This document shows, piece after piece, positions 17,162 to 25,606 of a DNA stretch of 64,000 bases (within the stretch, counting starts at the first letter, position 1; each line of letters opens with the position of its first letter). Position numbers and translations under genes: made by a program. The DNA is taken from assembly GCF_036030735.1 (NCBI RefSeq), contig NZ_CP107928.1:9114001-9178000 (forward strand), read 5' to 3'. The notes beneath the pieces were generated by a model, which was not told the DNA's origin, ran no database searches, and was given only the letters and a program-made list of their open reading frames with translations. Source of the DNA: Streptomyces sp. NBC_00425 (GTDB lineage Bacteria > Actinomycetota > Actinomycetes > Streptomycetales > Streptomycetaceae).

Positions 17162-17365
17162 ATGGCCAGCGGCACCGTGAAGTGGTTCAACTCCGAGAAG
17201 GGCTTCGGATTCATCGCCCAGGACGGCGGCGGACCGGATGTCTTCGCCCACTACTCCAACATCTCCGGCAACGGCTACCGGGAACTGGTGGAGGGAGAGC
17301 CGGTCACGTTCGACGTGACCCAGGGCCAGAAGGGACCTCAGGCCGAGAACATCGTCCGCGGCTGA
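17162..17365 (+). CDS. Cold-shock domain protein
   Basis: A 67-residue single OB-fold protein. [20 protein letters not shown] carries RNP1 (KGFGFI), and DVFAHYSNI carries RNP2-like VFAHY. These RNA/single-stranded-DNA chaperones melt secondary structure, and Streptomyces genomes have many copies. Length is standard. The ATG at 17162 follows AAGGA at 9-10 bases. It sits 59 bases before the initiator tRNA gene. Confidence 0.96.
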   Translation: MASGTVKWFNSEKGFGFIAQDGGGPDVFAHYSNISGNGYRELVEGEPVTFDVTQGQKGPQAENIVRG

Positions 17366-17424
17366 CACCGCGGCACGGCCCCGCACCGCCCCGCCGTCGC
17401 CACCGTGTAGAGTGGCATCACCGA

Positions 17425-17498
17425 CGCGGGGTGGAGCAGCTCGGTAGCTCGCTGGGCTCATAACCCAGAGGTCGCAGGTTCAAATCCTGTCCCCGCTA
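17425..17498 (+). tRNA. Initiator tRNA-fMet (CAU)
   Basis: The 74-nt sequence folds as a cloverleaf: acceptor stem CGCGGGG/CCCCGCT, D arm, anticodon stem with three consecutive G-C pairs (GGGCTCATAACCC), and T arm GGTTCAAATCC. Anticodon CAT is at 17459-17461. The unpaired position 1-72 (C against T) and the three G-C pairs mark it as initiator. The 3' CCA is not encoded. Confidence 0.97.
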
Positions 17499-17505
17499 CG
17501 AGAAG

Positions 17506-17534
17506 AAGGGGCCCGGCTCACCGCCGGGCCCCTT
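17506..17534 (+). terminator. Rho-independent-type terminator after tRNA
   Basis: A perfect 12-bp stem, AAGGGGCCCGGC paired with GCCGGGCCCCTT around a 5-base loop, starts 8 bases after the tRNA. It is followed by a pyrimidine-rich stretch (CGCCTTTGCG). Confidence 0.9.
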
Positions 17535-17664
17535 CGCCTTTGCGTCATGGGCGTCCGTGATCCGCGCGACTGCGGGAGGGGCGGCGCCGGGTACGCCGAC
17601 GGCTCCCACCCCGCGAGCAGGGGGGAGCCGGTCACGCGCCAGGGGCGCGTACGTCATCGGCAGG

Positions 17665-17943
17665 TCATGCGTGGCGATGCGAGTGACGGTTGCCGGTGAC
17701 GAGGCGGTAGAGGGCGAGCAGGATGAAGGAGCCGACGATCGCGGCGATCCAGGTGGAGAGGTCGAAGAACCCGTCGATGGAGTCGACGCCGAAGATCACC
17801 TTGCCGAGCCAGCCGCCCAGCAGTCCGCCGACGATGCCGATGAGCATGGTGACGATGATGCCGCCGGGGTCCTTGCCCGGCATCAAGGCCTTGGCTATGG
17901 CGCCGGCGAGCAGGCCGATGACAATCCACGCGATGATGCCCAT
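17665..17943 (-). CDS. GlsB/YeaQ/YmgE family membrane protein
   Basis: A 92-residue protein with three hydrophobic helices: MGIIAWIVIGLLAGAIAKALMPG, GIIVTMLIGIVGGLLGGWLG and TWIAAIVGSFILLALYRLV. The GLLAGAIAK and GGLLGGWLG glycine patterns define the transglycosylase-associated/GlsB family, small stress-linked inner-membrane proteins whose molecular job is not known. The C-terminus is histidine-rich (NRHSHRHA), which could bind metal. The ATG at 17943 is preceded by a weak GGAG. It converges with the tRNA terminator. Confidence 0.9.
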   Translation of the reverse strand: MGIIAWIVIGLLAGAIAKALMPGKDPGGIIVTMLIGIVGGLLGGWLGKVIFGVDSIDGFFDLSTWIAAIVGSFILLALYRLVTGNRHSHRHA

Positions 17944-18288
17944 GATGCGTCTCCGCTTCCTCGTATAAGGACAGTGTTAGCTTCTCGTGTGCACCGTCCG
18001 CGCCCGAACAAACGTCTCTGTGCGGATTCCTCGTGAGGGTCTTTCACTCGCCCCGTCGGCGTCCCTGGGCCGATCGGCCCAGACGCGGCGCGCCTCGTCC
18101 ACACGCGTGGGTGTCCGTGCAGGATCGGTGAAGCGGCGGCCCCGGGACGGGCCGCCGCCCGGCACCGCCCATCGCGCGTAAAGAGGCCCGGCCATGAAAC
18201 CGTTCGACTTCCCGCCGCTTCGGCCCCTCGCCGGCCGGGCTCCGAGACTCGACAGGGCCTGCGCCCCCGGCGTCACACCGATCGCGAC
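17944..18288. other. Intergenic region, no gene seen
   Basis: This 345-base gap separates the GlsB-like gene (minus) and a methyltransferase gene (plus). A TATAC stretch at about 17963 lies a short way upstream of the GlsB start and could belong to its -10 region. I see no coding frame or conserved structure in the remainder. Confidence 0.45.
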
Positions 18289-19116
18289 GTGAGCGCCGCC
18301 GAGAGCGGGGACACGCCGCACGGCGGACGCTACGGCGAGAGCGTCTTCCGCCCCGAACAGGCCGGCGAGGACGAGCGCATCGACTTCGGCGCGCTCGCCT
18401 ACGACGACATCACCATGGCGCGGCTGCGGGCGCTCGGCGTCGGCCCGGGGTGGGACTGCCTCGACGTGGGCGCCGGCACGGGCACGGTCTCCCGCCGGCT
18501 GCTGGAGGAGGCCGGGGTGGCGAGCGTGCTCGCGGTGGACCGGGACGTGCGCTTCCTCGAGGCGCGTCGCATTCCCGGACTCCGTGTGCTGGAGGCCGAC
18601 GTCACCGCCCCGGTTTCCGCGCCCGGCCGGTTCCGGCTCGTCCATGCCCGGTTCGTGCTGATGCATCTGCCCGAGCACGAGCGACTGATCTGTGCGCTGG
18701 CCGAACTCGTCGCACCCGGCGGCGTGCTGGTGCTCAGTGACGCGGTCGACCTGACGAACGAGCGGACGCCCGCCACCCCGTACAGCGCGGCGATGCGGGC
18801 GATGTGGGAGGGGCTGCGGGCCACCATCGGCACCGATGTCTCCTGGGTGCCGTCCTACCCGCACCTGTTGCGCGACGCGGGGCTCGTGTCCGTCGCCGCC
18901 GAGGTCCATGTGCCGCCGCTGCTGCCGGGCGGTCCGCTCAGCAGCTTCTGGGCGGACACGTGGGAGCGGAGCAGGGCGACGATGCTGGCCACCGGCCTGG
19001 TCGACGACGCGGGCATCGACGCGGCGGTGCGGTACCTGGGCTCCGAGGAATGCGCCGCTCTGTCGGCCGGCATGCTGACCGCGTGGGGACACAGACCCGA
19101 GGCGGCCTCGCCCTGA
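18289..19116 (+). CDS. SAM-dependent methyltransferase
   Basis: This class I methyltransferase of 275 residues has motif I at CLDVGAGTGTVSRRLL (about residues 62-77), motif II acidic residue in VLAVDRDVRFLEARR, and motif III around LAELVAPGGVLVLSDAVD. The C-terminal region (LSSFWADTWERSRATMLATGLV) is helical and probably binds substrate. Nothing in the sequence or neighbours reveals the substrate, and it stands alone, convergent with the AI-2E-type permease gene 28 bases away. The GTG start at 18289 has no strong ribosome binding site; the next in-frame starts would cut into the conserved N-terminus. Confidence 0.83.
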   Translation: MSAAESGDTPHGGRYGESVFRPEQAGEDERIDFGALAYDDITMARLRALGVGPGWDCLDVGAGTGTVSRRLLEEAGVASVLAVDRDVRFLEARRIPGLRVLEADVTAPVSAPGRFRLVHARFVLMHLPEHERLICALAELVAPGGVLVLSDAVDLTNERTPATPYSAAMRAMWEGLRATIGTDVSWVPSYPHLLRDAGLVSVAAEVHVPPLLPGGPLSSFWADTWERSRATMLATGLVDDAGIDAAVRYLGSEECAALSAGMLTAWGHRPEAASP

Positions 19117-19143
19117 CCGTCCCGGCCACGGCACGGGCCGGAT

Positions 19144-20244
19144 CTAACTCGGGGCCTCGGGAGCATCGCGCAGCGCCTGGTACACCGACCACACGACGGC
19201 CACCAGCGGTACGGCGACCACGGCGCCGATGACCCCCGCCGCGACCGCTCCGCCGACGACCGCCAGTGCGACCACCACCGGATGCAGCCGGACGGCCCAG
19301 CTCATCACGATGGGATGCAGCAGATGGCCCTCGATCTGACCGATGACCACGATCAGGGCCACGACCAGCAGCGCGATGAGGGGCCCCTTCGCCGCCAGGG
19401 CGACGACGGCCGCGACCGCAAGGGCGATCGGCGAGCCGATCAGCGGAATGAACGCGGCCAGGAACTCCAGCAAGGCCAACGGGAGGGCCAGCGGCACACC
19501 GAGGGCGAACAGCGCGATGCCCACGAGGACCGCGTTGATCACGGCCACCAGCAGGATGCCGTGGGTGTAGCCGGTGAACGTCCGCCAGGCGGCGTGGCCC
19601 GTGACGGTGAACCGCCGCCGTGCGTCGTCGGGCAGCTGGTCGCACACCCACTGCCACTGCCGGTCGCCGGAGTGTGTGAAGAAGACCGCGCAGAACAGGG
19701 CCAGGGCGAGCACGGTCAGCACCTCGACCAGGCGGCTCGCCCCGCTGAGCGCCGTACTGATGAGGGTGGAGCGGTGACTCGACAGGAGATCGCCGATCCG
19801 GGACTGGAGATCGTCGAACGCGTTCGGGGGAAGCCGGAAGGGAGCGTCCTCCAGCTGCCGCTCGATCCGGTCGATGCCCGCCACGAACTCCTTCTCCAGC
19901 CCGCTTCGCTGATCGGCCGCGGTCTCGCCGACCAGCGCCAGCACGCCGAGGACGAGGACGATTCCGCCGATGAGCGCCGTGGCCACCGCGAGCGGCCGGG
20001 GCATGAGCCGGGCGAGGAGGCCGACCACCGGGCGGAGTACGGCGGTGATGACGAGGCCGAGGAAGACGGCGACGGCGATCCGGTGAAACTGTCCGAGCAC
20101 GGAGAAGGCGACGCGGACGACGACGCCGACGGCGATGATCCTCCATGCGTACGCGGCCGCGGTCCGCAGCAGACCCGGAACGCGCGGCCCTTCGCCGCTG
20201 CGCCGCTCCGGCGGCGCAGCGGGCTGATCAGGGGGTGTGGACAT
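19144..20244 (-). CDS. AI-2E family transporter-like membrane protein
   Basis: The 366-residue membrane protein has the paired helices of the AI-2E/PerM family: RIIAVGVVVRVAFSVLG and AVAVFLGLVITAVLRPVVGLL at the start, a soluble helical loop (about 110-165), then hydrophobic blocks ending with FLAAFIPLIGSPIALAVAA, ILLVAVINAVLVGIALFALG and the family hallmark IGQIEGHLLHPIVMSWAVRLHPVVV. Members export small molecules or ions; autoinducer-2 export is proven for only a few, so the substrate is open. The ATG at 20244 begins a short proline-rich cytosolic tail. Confidence 0.88.
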   Translation of the reverse strand: MSTPPDQPAAPPERRSGEGPRVPGLLRTAAAYAWRIIAVGVVVRVAFSVLGQFHRIAVAVFLGLVITAVLRPVVGLLARLMPRPLAVATALIGGIVLVLGVLALVGETAADQRSGLEKEFVAGIDRIERQLEDAPFRLPPNAFDDLQSRIGDLLSSHRSTLISTALSGASRLVEVLTVLALALFCAVFFTHSGDRQWQWVCDQLPDDARRRFTVTGHAAWRTFTGYTHGILLVAVINAVLVGIALFALGVPLALPLALLEFLAAFIPLIGSPIALAVAAVVALAAKGPLIALLVVALIVVIGQIEGHLLHPIVMSWAVRLHPVVVALAVVGGAVAAGVIGAVVAVPLVAVVWSVYQALRDAPEAPS

Positions 20245-20516
20245 CTCATGCCCGTACCACGCGTCGGCTGCCGGATCGCGGGGCCGCCCCGGAGTTCCCC
20301 CGAAGGCCGTACGGCCGGGTGGCAGGGCCGGCCGGCCGACCCCGATCGGGTGTTCCGCGGTGACCGGCCGGGCGGCGACGCGGAGCCCGCCGGCGCCGAT
20401 CGCGTCGTGAACGGCCGGCGAGACCGGCGTCCGGGCGGCGGCGGTCGCGGGCGTTGGTAGCGTCGGCCTGTGCCGTGCCGGCCGGTACGGTGTGCCGCTC
20501 GACCGAGAGAGACCTC

Positions 20517-21446
20517 ATGTCCCCGACGATCCGCAGGGCCGTGATCCCCGCCGCCGGACTGGGCTCCCGTCTGCTGCCCCTGACGAAGGCGATTCCCAAG
20601 GAGATGCTCCCGGTCGGCGACAAGCCGGTCATCGAGCACACCGTGCGCGAGCTGGTGGACTCCGGGATCACCGACATCACCATCGTCGTCTCCGGCGGCA
20701 AGAGCCTCATCCAGGACCACTTCCGGCCCAACCCCGCCCTCGTCGCCCAGCTTCGCGCGGACGGCAAGACGGCCTACGCGGACGCCGTGGAGGAGGTCGC
20801 CGAGCTGGCCCGGCAGGGCCACATCACCTACCTCGACCAGCAAGGCCCGTACGGCAACGGCACCCCTGTCCTCAACGCCGCCCGTGCCTTCGGCGACGAG
20901 CCCGTCCTGGTGCTGTGGCCCGACGACGTCTTCGTGGCGGAGGTGCCCCGCGCCCAACAGCTGATCCGCGCCTACGAACTGACGGGGTGTCCGGTCCTGG
21001 CCCTGCTGCCGATGGACCCGGGCGACTCGCAGCGATACGGCGTGCCCATCGTCAAGGAGGACCTCGGCGGAGGCACTCTGCGCATCACCGGCCTGGTCGA
21101 GAAGCCCCGGCCGGCCGACGCCCCGTCGTCGTACGCGGCCATCGGCGGCTACGTCGTCACCCCCGGGATCATCGACGAACTGCGGGAGCAGACGCGCCGC
21201 TGGTACGAGCACCGGACGGGCGAGGTCTACCTGACCGACGCGATCAACGCCTACGCCGCCACCCGCGCGGTGTACGGGCAGGTCATCCAGGGGCGTTGGT
21301 ACGACACCGGCAACCCGGCCGACTACCTCGTCGCGCAGATGGCGTTCGCGCTCGCCCACCCCGAGTACGGGCCGGTCCTGCGGGGCCTGGTCGCCGGACT
21401 AGACGCCGACCGCGCCGCCGGCCACGGACCGGAGACGGACTCCTGA
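20517..21446 (+). CDS. galU: UTP-glucose-1-phosphate uridylyltransferase
   Basis: A 309-residue nucleotidyltransferase that makes UDP-glucose from UTP and glucose 1-phosphate, feeding cell-wall glycans, trehalose and glycosylation. RRAVIPAAGLGSRLLPLTKAIPKEMLPVGDKPVI is the GalU nucleotide-binding signature (about 6-40). GHITYLDQQGPYGNGTPVLNA and LVLWPDDVF follow, with ITGLVEKPRP and GRWYDTGNPADYLVAQ near the end. Length is normal. The ATG at 20517 follows GAGAGAG. It is not in an obvious operon and ends beside a hairpin facing a STAS gene. Confidence 0.93.
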   Translation: MSPTIRRAVIPAAGLGSRLLPLTKAIPKEMLPVGDKPVIEHTVRELVDSGITDITIVVSGGKSLIQDHFRPNPALVAQLRADGKTAYADAVEEVAELARQGHITYLDQQGPYGNGTPVLNAARAFGDEPVLVLWPDDVFVAEVPRAQQLIRAYELTGCPVLALLPMDPGDSQRYGVPIVKEDLGGGTLRITGLVEKPRPADAPSSYAAIGGYVVTPGIIDELREQTRRWYEHRTGEVYLTDAINAYAATRAVYGQVIQGRWYDTGNPADYLVAQMAFALAHPEYGPVLRGLVAGLDADRAAGHGPETDS

Positions 21447-21471
21447 TCCGCGGCTTCCCGCCCGGGGCCGC

Positions 21472-21488
21472 CCGCTCGCAGCGAGCGG
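21472..21488. terminator. Short hairpin between convergent galU and STAS gene
   Basis: CCGCTCG pairs with CGAGCGG around a 3-base loop, 26 bases after the galU stop and 32 bases from the STAS gene stop on the other strand. It could end both transcripts. Confidence 0.5.
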
Positions 21489-21519
21489 CCCGAGGCCGGC
21501 CGGCCGGGCAGACCGGCGA

Positions 21520-21885
21520 TCAGGCGGTGAGCGCCTGTTCGACGCTGCTGTGGCAGGAGAGCACCGCGTCGAGGCCGACGAGCTGGACGACCCGCGCCAC
21601 CGATTCCTGGGCGGCGGCCAGGCGCAGCCACCCGTCGGCGGCACTCACGTGCTGGTGTACCTGGACGAACACGTTGATGCCGCTGGAGTCCAGGAAGGTC
21701 ACGCCGCTGAGGTCCGCCACGATCCGGTGCCCCTGATCGCCGTTCCGGGACAGCAGTGCCTCGCTCAGCGCGTCCTTGACGTCGTGGTCGATCTCGCCGC
21801 GCAGGATCACGACACGGATGTCGCCGACGCTGGCGTGTTCGACGGACAGCCGGTCGGATCGGCCCGTTTCCTGGTTGTCAGTCAC
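21520..21885 (-). CDS. STAS domain anti-sigma factor antagonist
   Basis: The 121-residue protein reads as a SpoIIAA/RsbV-type STAS domain: IRVVILRGEIDHDVKDALSEAL, IVADLSGVTFLDSSGINVFVQVH and LRLAAAQESVARVVQLVGLD. The serine in FLDSSGIN is the usual phosphorylation site, toggled by an HPK-like anti-sigma kinase. Unphosphorylated, such proteins sequester the kinase and free a sigma factor. The GTG at 21885 with GAGGAAAC in front was chosen; the longer upstream frame overlaps the divergent gene. It is divergent from a HATPase gene, which is a natural partner candidate. Confidence 0.9.
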   Translation of the reverse strand: MTDNQETGRSDRLSVEHASVGDIRVVILRGEIDHDVKDALSEALLSRNGDQGHRIVADLSGVTFLDSSGINVFVQVHQHVSAADGWLRLAAAQESVARVVQLVGLDAVLSCHSSVEQALTA

Positions 21886-22060
21886 CGTTTCCTCAATCGC
21901 ACCTAGGCTGCCGGGGGCAGCGTCTGTGAGAGCAATTCTGCCGTACGGTGTCAGCCGCCCGCTCCCGACCGGCTGTGCCGAAGAACACGGCCCGTGACAT
22001 GCATGACAACGTGGCGGGTACACGCACACCCGTGAGTGGGGAGCAGAAGGACGATGCCTG

Positions 22061-22540
22061 GTGGAATCGCGATCCGACGACGAGGGCGGCACGGGGTTCG
22101 GCGCCGACCTGATCGAGGCGGGGTACGCCCTGGCCGGAGGTGACGGGTGCATCGCCCAGGCTCGCCGCGATGCCGCCGACTTCCTCGCCCGGGCCCGTGA
22201 CGAACGCGGTGTGGACGTCTCCTCGCGCGCGATGGACCTGACCCAGCTGGTGGTCAGCGAGCTGGTCACCAACGTCCGCAAGTACGCGCCGGGACCGGCG
22301 CTGATGCAGCTGCGCGTCGCCGGAGCCATGGTGGAGGTCGTGGTCCGGGACAGCGATCCCACCGTGCCGGCGGTGGGGGCCGCCGACCCCGGCCGGATCG
22401 GCCAGCACGGCCTCGAGATCGTCCAGGCCGTAGCCCATGACCTCGTCGTCGAGCGGCAGCCGGACGGCAAGCGCATCATCGCCCGCATCGTCCTGGCGGA
22501 CCCGCCCGGCGGTGAGGCCGCGCCCCGCCGCCCCCGGTGA
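22061..22540 (+). CDS. HATPase_c domain anti-sigma/serine kinase-like protein
   Basis: A 159-residue single-domain GHKL ATPase. LTQLVVSELVTNVRKYAPG carries the N box (ExxxN), VEVVVRDSDPTVPAVG the G1-like DxD/DS region and GQHGLEIVQAVAHDLVVE the G2 box. Streptomyces has dozens of these RsbW/SpoIIAB-like proteins, which phosphorylate STAS partners or bind sigma factors. The start GTG at 22061 follows AAGGA. It diverges from the STAS gene across 175 bases. That the two form a partner-switching pair is inference from position only. Confidence 0.87.
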   Translation: MESRSDDEGGTGFGADLIEAGYALAGGDGCIAQARRDAADFLARARDERGVDVSSRAMDLTQLVVSELVTNVRKYAPGPALMQLRVAGAMVEVVVRDSDPTVPAVGAADPGRIGQHGLEIVQAVAHDLVVERQPDGKRIIARIVLADPPGGEAAPRRPR

Positions 22541-22658
22541 CGACCCGCCTGGCGCACCGAGTGCGGGGATCGGCCCTCACCGACGCATCCCGCCTCCGCC
22601 ACCCCCACCGCCGTCACCGCCACGGACGCGGCAGACCCGCGGCGCTCGCAGGTTGCGG

Positions 22659-24026
22659 TCAGTGCGGCCGCGCGAGCTGTTCCACTCGGTCGTGGAGGCG
22701 TTCGACGTGCTGTTCGGATTCCGGCTTCATCAGGACGCTGCGGAGGATGCGCGCACCGTCGACGTCCGCGGTGATCCCGGGGTGGCGGACCGTGAACGCC
22801 TCACGACCGGCCTTGAGGGTGCTCAGGAAGACCGGATCGCCGTCGTTCATCCCGGCGGTCAGTACCCGCGCGGACGCGGCGTCCACGGCGGACAGGGTGG
22901 CCGGGTCCACGGTCGGGAAGTATCCGACGATGTCCAGCTCGGGGCGCTGGTAGAGCTCCAGCGCGTCGGACCGCGAGATCAGGTCGGCCCATCGCAGTGC
23001 GGCCCGGCGGCCGGCCGCCAGCACGCGGCCGAGACCGGCGGGGGTGGGCGGGACGAGGCGGAAGGTGAGCCACAGCGCGGCGGCTGCTGCGCCCGCCCGG
23101 GAACACTCCAGGCTGATCTCGCCGAGGTGGAGCTCGGTGGAGGTGAAGTAGGTGTACGGCGAGTCGTGGAGGTAGAAGCGCCCCACCTCGGGATCGCGGA
23201 ACAGGACGGCCCCGCAGCCGTAGGGCTGGAGTCCGTGCTTGTGCGGGTCGACGACGATCGAGTCGCACCGGGCGATCGCCCGCCAGGGCTCGGGCGGGAG
23301 CCCCTCGGGGCCGGTGGCGCCGGCCAGCAGGGTGAAGAAGCCCCCGTAGGCGGCGTCGACGTGGAGGCGCACGCCGTAGCGGTCTCTCAGGGCGAGCGCG
23401 CGGTCGATCGGGTCGACGGCGCCGAGGCCGGTGGTCCCCGCGGTGAGGACGACGGTGCCGACGTCGCCGCCGCGAAGGACGTCCTCCAGGGCGTCGAGGT
23501 CCATGCGGCCCCCTTCGTCGGTGGGGACCGGGTGACCCTTCATGCCGAGGACGTGGCACATGCGGCCGTGGGTGTAGTGGGCTTCGGCGCTGTAGGCGAC
23601 TCCTCGGCCGGGGTGGAGTTCCCGGGCGACGAAGAGGGCTTCGAGGTTGGCGATCGTGCCGCTGGTGGTGAGATGGCCGAGGTGGGTGTCGTATCCGAAC
23701 ATGGCGGCGAGCTGCGCGACGGCCTCGCGTTCCATCGCCGCGGTGGCCGGCCCGCCGTCCAGGGCGTGGTTGTTGGGGTTGATCAGCATGGTGGTGAGGT
23801 GGCCGACGACTGCGGCGGGGTGCGGGGGCTTCAGCATCTGGCCCGCGTAGTGCGGGTGGAAGAAGGGGTAGTTGTCCGTCGTCAGCCGGCCGGTGAGCTC
23901 CTCGAAGGCGGCGGCGAAGCGCTCGTCGTCGACGTGCAGGGACGGGTGCGGCTCGTAGGGGCCGTAGGTGTCGGCCCACTCCTGTATGGCGTGGGTGGCC
24001 TGGCCCAGCCAGTGCTGCAGGTTCAT
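22659..24026 (-). CDS. PLP-dependent decarboxylase (group II, DDC-like)
   Basis: The 455-residue enzyme belongs to the fold-type I aromatic/glutamate/diaminobutyrate decarboxylase group. HPHYAGQMLKPPHPAAVVG and LTTSGTIANLEALFVAREL bind the PLP phosphate; LHVDAAYGGFF has the pyridine-stacking Asp, and VVDPHKHGLQPYGCG the Schiff-base lysine. The substrate cannot be read from the sequence; tyrosine, DOPA, glutamate or diaminobutyrate are all possible. I prefer the ATG at 24026, with GGGA seven bases upstream, over the GTG at 24032. It diverges from a MarR gene across a gap with two tandem 15-bp repeats, so repression by that MarR protein is likely. Confidence 0.9.
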   Translation of the reverse strand: MNLQHWLGQATHAIQEWADTYGPYEPHPSLHVDDERFAAAFEELTGRLTTDNYPFFHPHYAGQMLKPPHPAAVVGHLTTMLINPNNHALDGGPATAAMEREAVAQLAAMFGYDTHLGHLTTSGTIANLEALFVARELHPGRGVAYSAEAHYTHGRMCHVLGMKGHPVPTDEGGRMDLDALEDVLRGGDVGTVVLTAGTTGLGAVDPIDRALALRDRYGVRLHVDAAYGGFFTLLAGATGPEGLPPEPWRAIARCDSIVVDPHKHGLQPYGCGAVLFRDPEVGRFYLHDSPYTYFTSTELHLGEISLECSRAGAAAAALWLTFRLVPPTPAGLGRVLAAGRRAALRWADLISRSDALELYQRPELDIVGYFPTVDPATLSAVDAASARVLTAGMNDGDPVFLSTLKAGREAFTVRHPGITADVDGARILRSVLMKPESEQHVERLHDRVEQLARPH

Positions 24027-24095
24027 GGACACGTCCCTTCCCTCGGTTTCCGCGACCGCTGCGGCGTGGTGGCGCCCATCCTAGGTTTTAGCTGA

Positions 24096-24125
24096 CTGAT
24101 CAGCAATTGACTGCTCAGCAATTGA
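24096..24125. promoter_or_regulatory. Tandem 15-bp direct repeats, candidate MarR operator
   Basis: CTGATCAGCAATTGA is followed immediately by CTGCTCAGCAATTGA, differing at one base. The pair lies in the AT-richer gap between the divergent decarboxylase and MarR genes, and each copy carries an AATT-centred half-symmetry. Both starts are within about 110 bases, so one protein could control both promoters. Confidence 0.65.
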
Positions 24126-24208
24126 GACGTCGGTAGGTGACCAGGCAGTAAAGTCGAGGGCGTGGAGGATCTTCGCCAGGAGCCTTCGGCAGGAGAGGAC
24201 GTCAACAC

Positions 24209-24691
24209 GTGGATACGGCCGACCGACCGGGCGACGAGGCCGCCCGCGCCGCCGACAGCCCGCTGGTGCACGACTTCGGGCTGCTGATCAAGACCGCCAC
24301 CCGGCTGGAGCAGCGGATCGACAGCGCCCTCAGGCGGGAGTGCGGGATCAGCCACACGATGTTCGAGGTCCTCATCAGGCTCAGTCGCCGGCCGGGCGAA
24401 GAGGTCACCCAGCGCGTGCTGGCCGACGACCTGACGCTGACCAGCAGCGGCGTCACTCGTCTGATCGACCGCATGGAAGAGGCCGCGGTGGCCCGCCGGG
24501 TGCCGTCCCCCGAGGACCGTCGCAGCGTGCTGGTCGAGGTCACCGACCACGGTCGCTCCGTCTTCCTGCGGGCGGCCGAGGTGCACGCGCAGGTCGTCGA
24601 GCGCTACTTCGTCACGCCGGTGCCCCCGGGGGACTACCCGCGACTGACCGGCTCGCTCAGCCGGATCCACCAGGCGCTGCGCGACGACTGA
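24209..24691 (+). CDS. MarR family transcriptional regulator
   Basis: A 160-residue winged-helix protein. FGLLIKTATRLEQRIDSALRREC forms the dimer helix, VTQRVLADDLTLTSSGVTRLIDRMEEAAVARR is the recognition helix, and PSPEDRRSVLVEVTDHG is the MarR wing signature DRR. Such proteins repress a neighbouring operon until they bind a small, often phenolic, ligand. The GTG at 24209 follows AGGAGAGGA. It diverges from the PLP decarboxylase gene, whose substrate or product is a candidate ligand. Confidence 0.92.
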   Translation: MDTADRPGDEAARAADSPLVHDFGLLIKTATRLEQRIDSALRRECGISHTMFEVLIRLSRRPGEEVTQRVLADDLTLTSSGVTRLIDRMEEAAVARRVPSPEDRRSVLVEVTDHGRSVFLRAAEVHAQVVERYFVTPVPPGDYPRLTGSLSRIHQALRDD

Positions 24692-24858
24692 GGGGTGCGG
24701 GACCGGCCGCCACGGTGTCTCGGCGGTCGACGTCCAGGTGACCCGCGGCTTGGCGGGGCGGCACCGTCCCGCGGGCCCACGCCGAGCGGCTCAGGTCCGG
24801 CAGGAGCGGGCCGACGTGGCCGGGGGGGTCCCACGGCGCCGTCGCAGGCTGCCGCCGG

Positions 24859-24909
24859 CCAGGCGTTTCCCACGGCACGGGCAACGGGACAACCCCGGGA
24901 AACGCCTGG
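24859..24909. repeat. 13-bp inverted repeat with GTTTCCC/GGGAAAC arms
   Basis: CCAGGCGTTTCCC pairs perfectly with GGGAAACGCCTGG around a 25-base loop. It lies in the otherwise featureless 322-base gap between the MarR gene and a secreted protein gene (24692-25013). It may be a terminator for the MarR transcript. A similar hairpin occurs at 26153-26194. Confidence 0.75.
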
Positions 24910-25013
24910 TCGTCCCGGGCTCCCGACGACAACGTGAGCATCGTCGACCTCCAGGGAGCGCCGTCGCACGGTGCGTCGGCCCCGGGGCTGAACTCACGTA
25001 GGGAACTGGGCCA

Positions 25014-25511
25014 GTGATCAGTTGGAATCGTGTTTCGTCCGCCGCGCGGCGGTCCGTCCGCGGCAGGGTCCTGTCCACGGCTGCGGCCGCGGCGCTGCTC
25101 GCCGGCGGCATGACGCTCCTCGGGCCCGCGGGCTCGGCGCAGGCCGCCGCTTCGGACTGCGAGGGCGGCAGGAACGGGTTCATCGACATCTCCGACAACG
25201 CCTACGACACCACCGCCCGCCAGGTGACGCTGTGGAGCGAGGGCATCAACATCAGCCTGCAGTACGGCAACATCCGCGGCGTCCAGCGCGGTTGGGCTCT
25301 CATCGCGGGTGACGTGCAGCCGGGCAACCAGGTGTGGCTGGACTGGACCCGGGACGGTGGCCGGACCTGGATCCAGTGCGGGCCGTTCACCTCGCGGGGC
25401 GGCGAGAACAAGACGAGCGCGGCCCAGCGCACCAGCTCGGACGCCAACTGGAAGTTCCGCGCGTGCGGTTCGACCCGGTCAGGCATTCACTGCACGGACC
25501 CGTGGTGGTAG
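25014..25511 (+). CDS. Secreted protein of unknown function
   Basis: The 165-residue product has an N-terminal signal peptide: basic start (SSAARRSVRGR), hydrophobic core (VLSTAAAAALLAGGMTLLG) and an AQA-A cleavage site near residue 45. The mature part, about 120 residues, carries four cysteines (DCEGG, QCGPF, ACGST, HCTDP) that could form two disulfides, and many aromatic residues (WLDWTRDGGRTW). I do not recognise a family. The GTG start at 25014 has a GGGA-type site. The next gene on the strand also encodes a secreted protein and begins 95 bases downstream. Confidence 0.75.
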   Translation: MISWNRVSSAARRSVRGRVLSTAAAAALLAGGMTLLGPAGSAQAAASDCEGGRNGFIDISDNAYDTTARQVTLWSEGINISLQYGNIRGVQRGWALIAGDVQPGNQVWLDWTRDGGRTWIQCGPFTSRGGENKTSAAQRTSSDANWKFRACGSTRSGIHCTDPWW

Positions 25512-25606
25512 TCCGGCCCCGGTCCGCACGCACGCCCGCACCCTCGTGCGGCTCCGCACGACCTCCGTCCGAGAACCGTGACGACGAAATCCCTCTGGAG
25601 ACGCGC

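Noticed and set aside
17977..19134. Long minus-strand frame opposite the methyltransferase gene
   Set aside because: The plus-strand frame has clear methyltransferase motifs. The antisense product has no family pattern and arginine/histidine-rich composition typical of shadow frames.
22437..24095. Long plus-strand frame opposite the PLP decarboxylase
   Set aside because: The decarboxylase on the minus strand carries all PLP motifs. The plus frame is Gly/Val/Arg-rich without domain structure.
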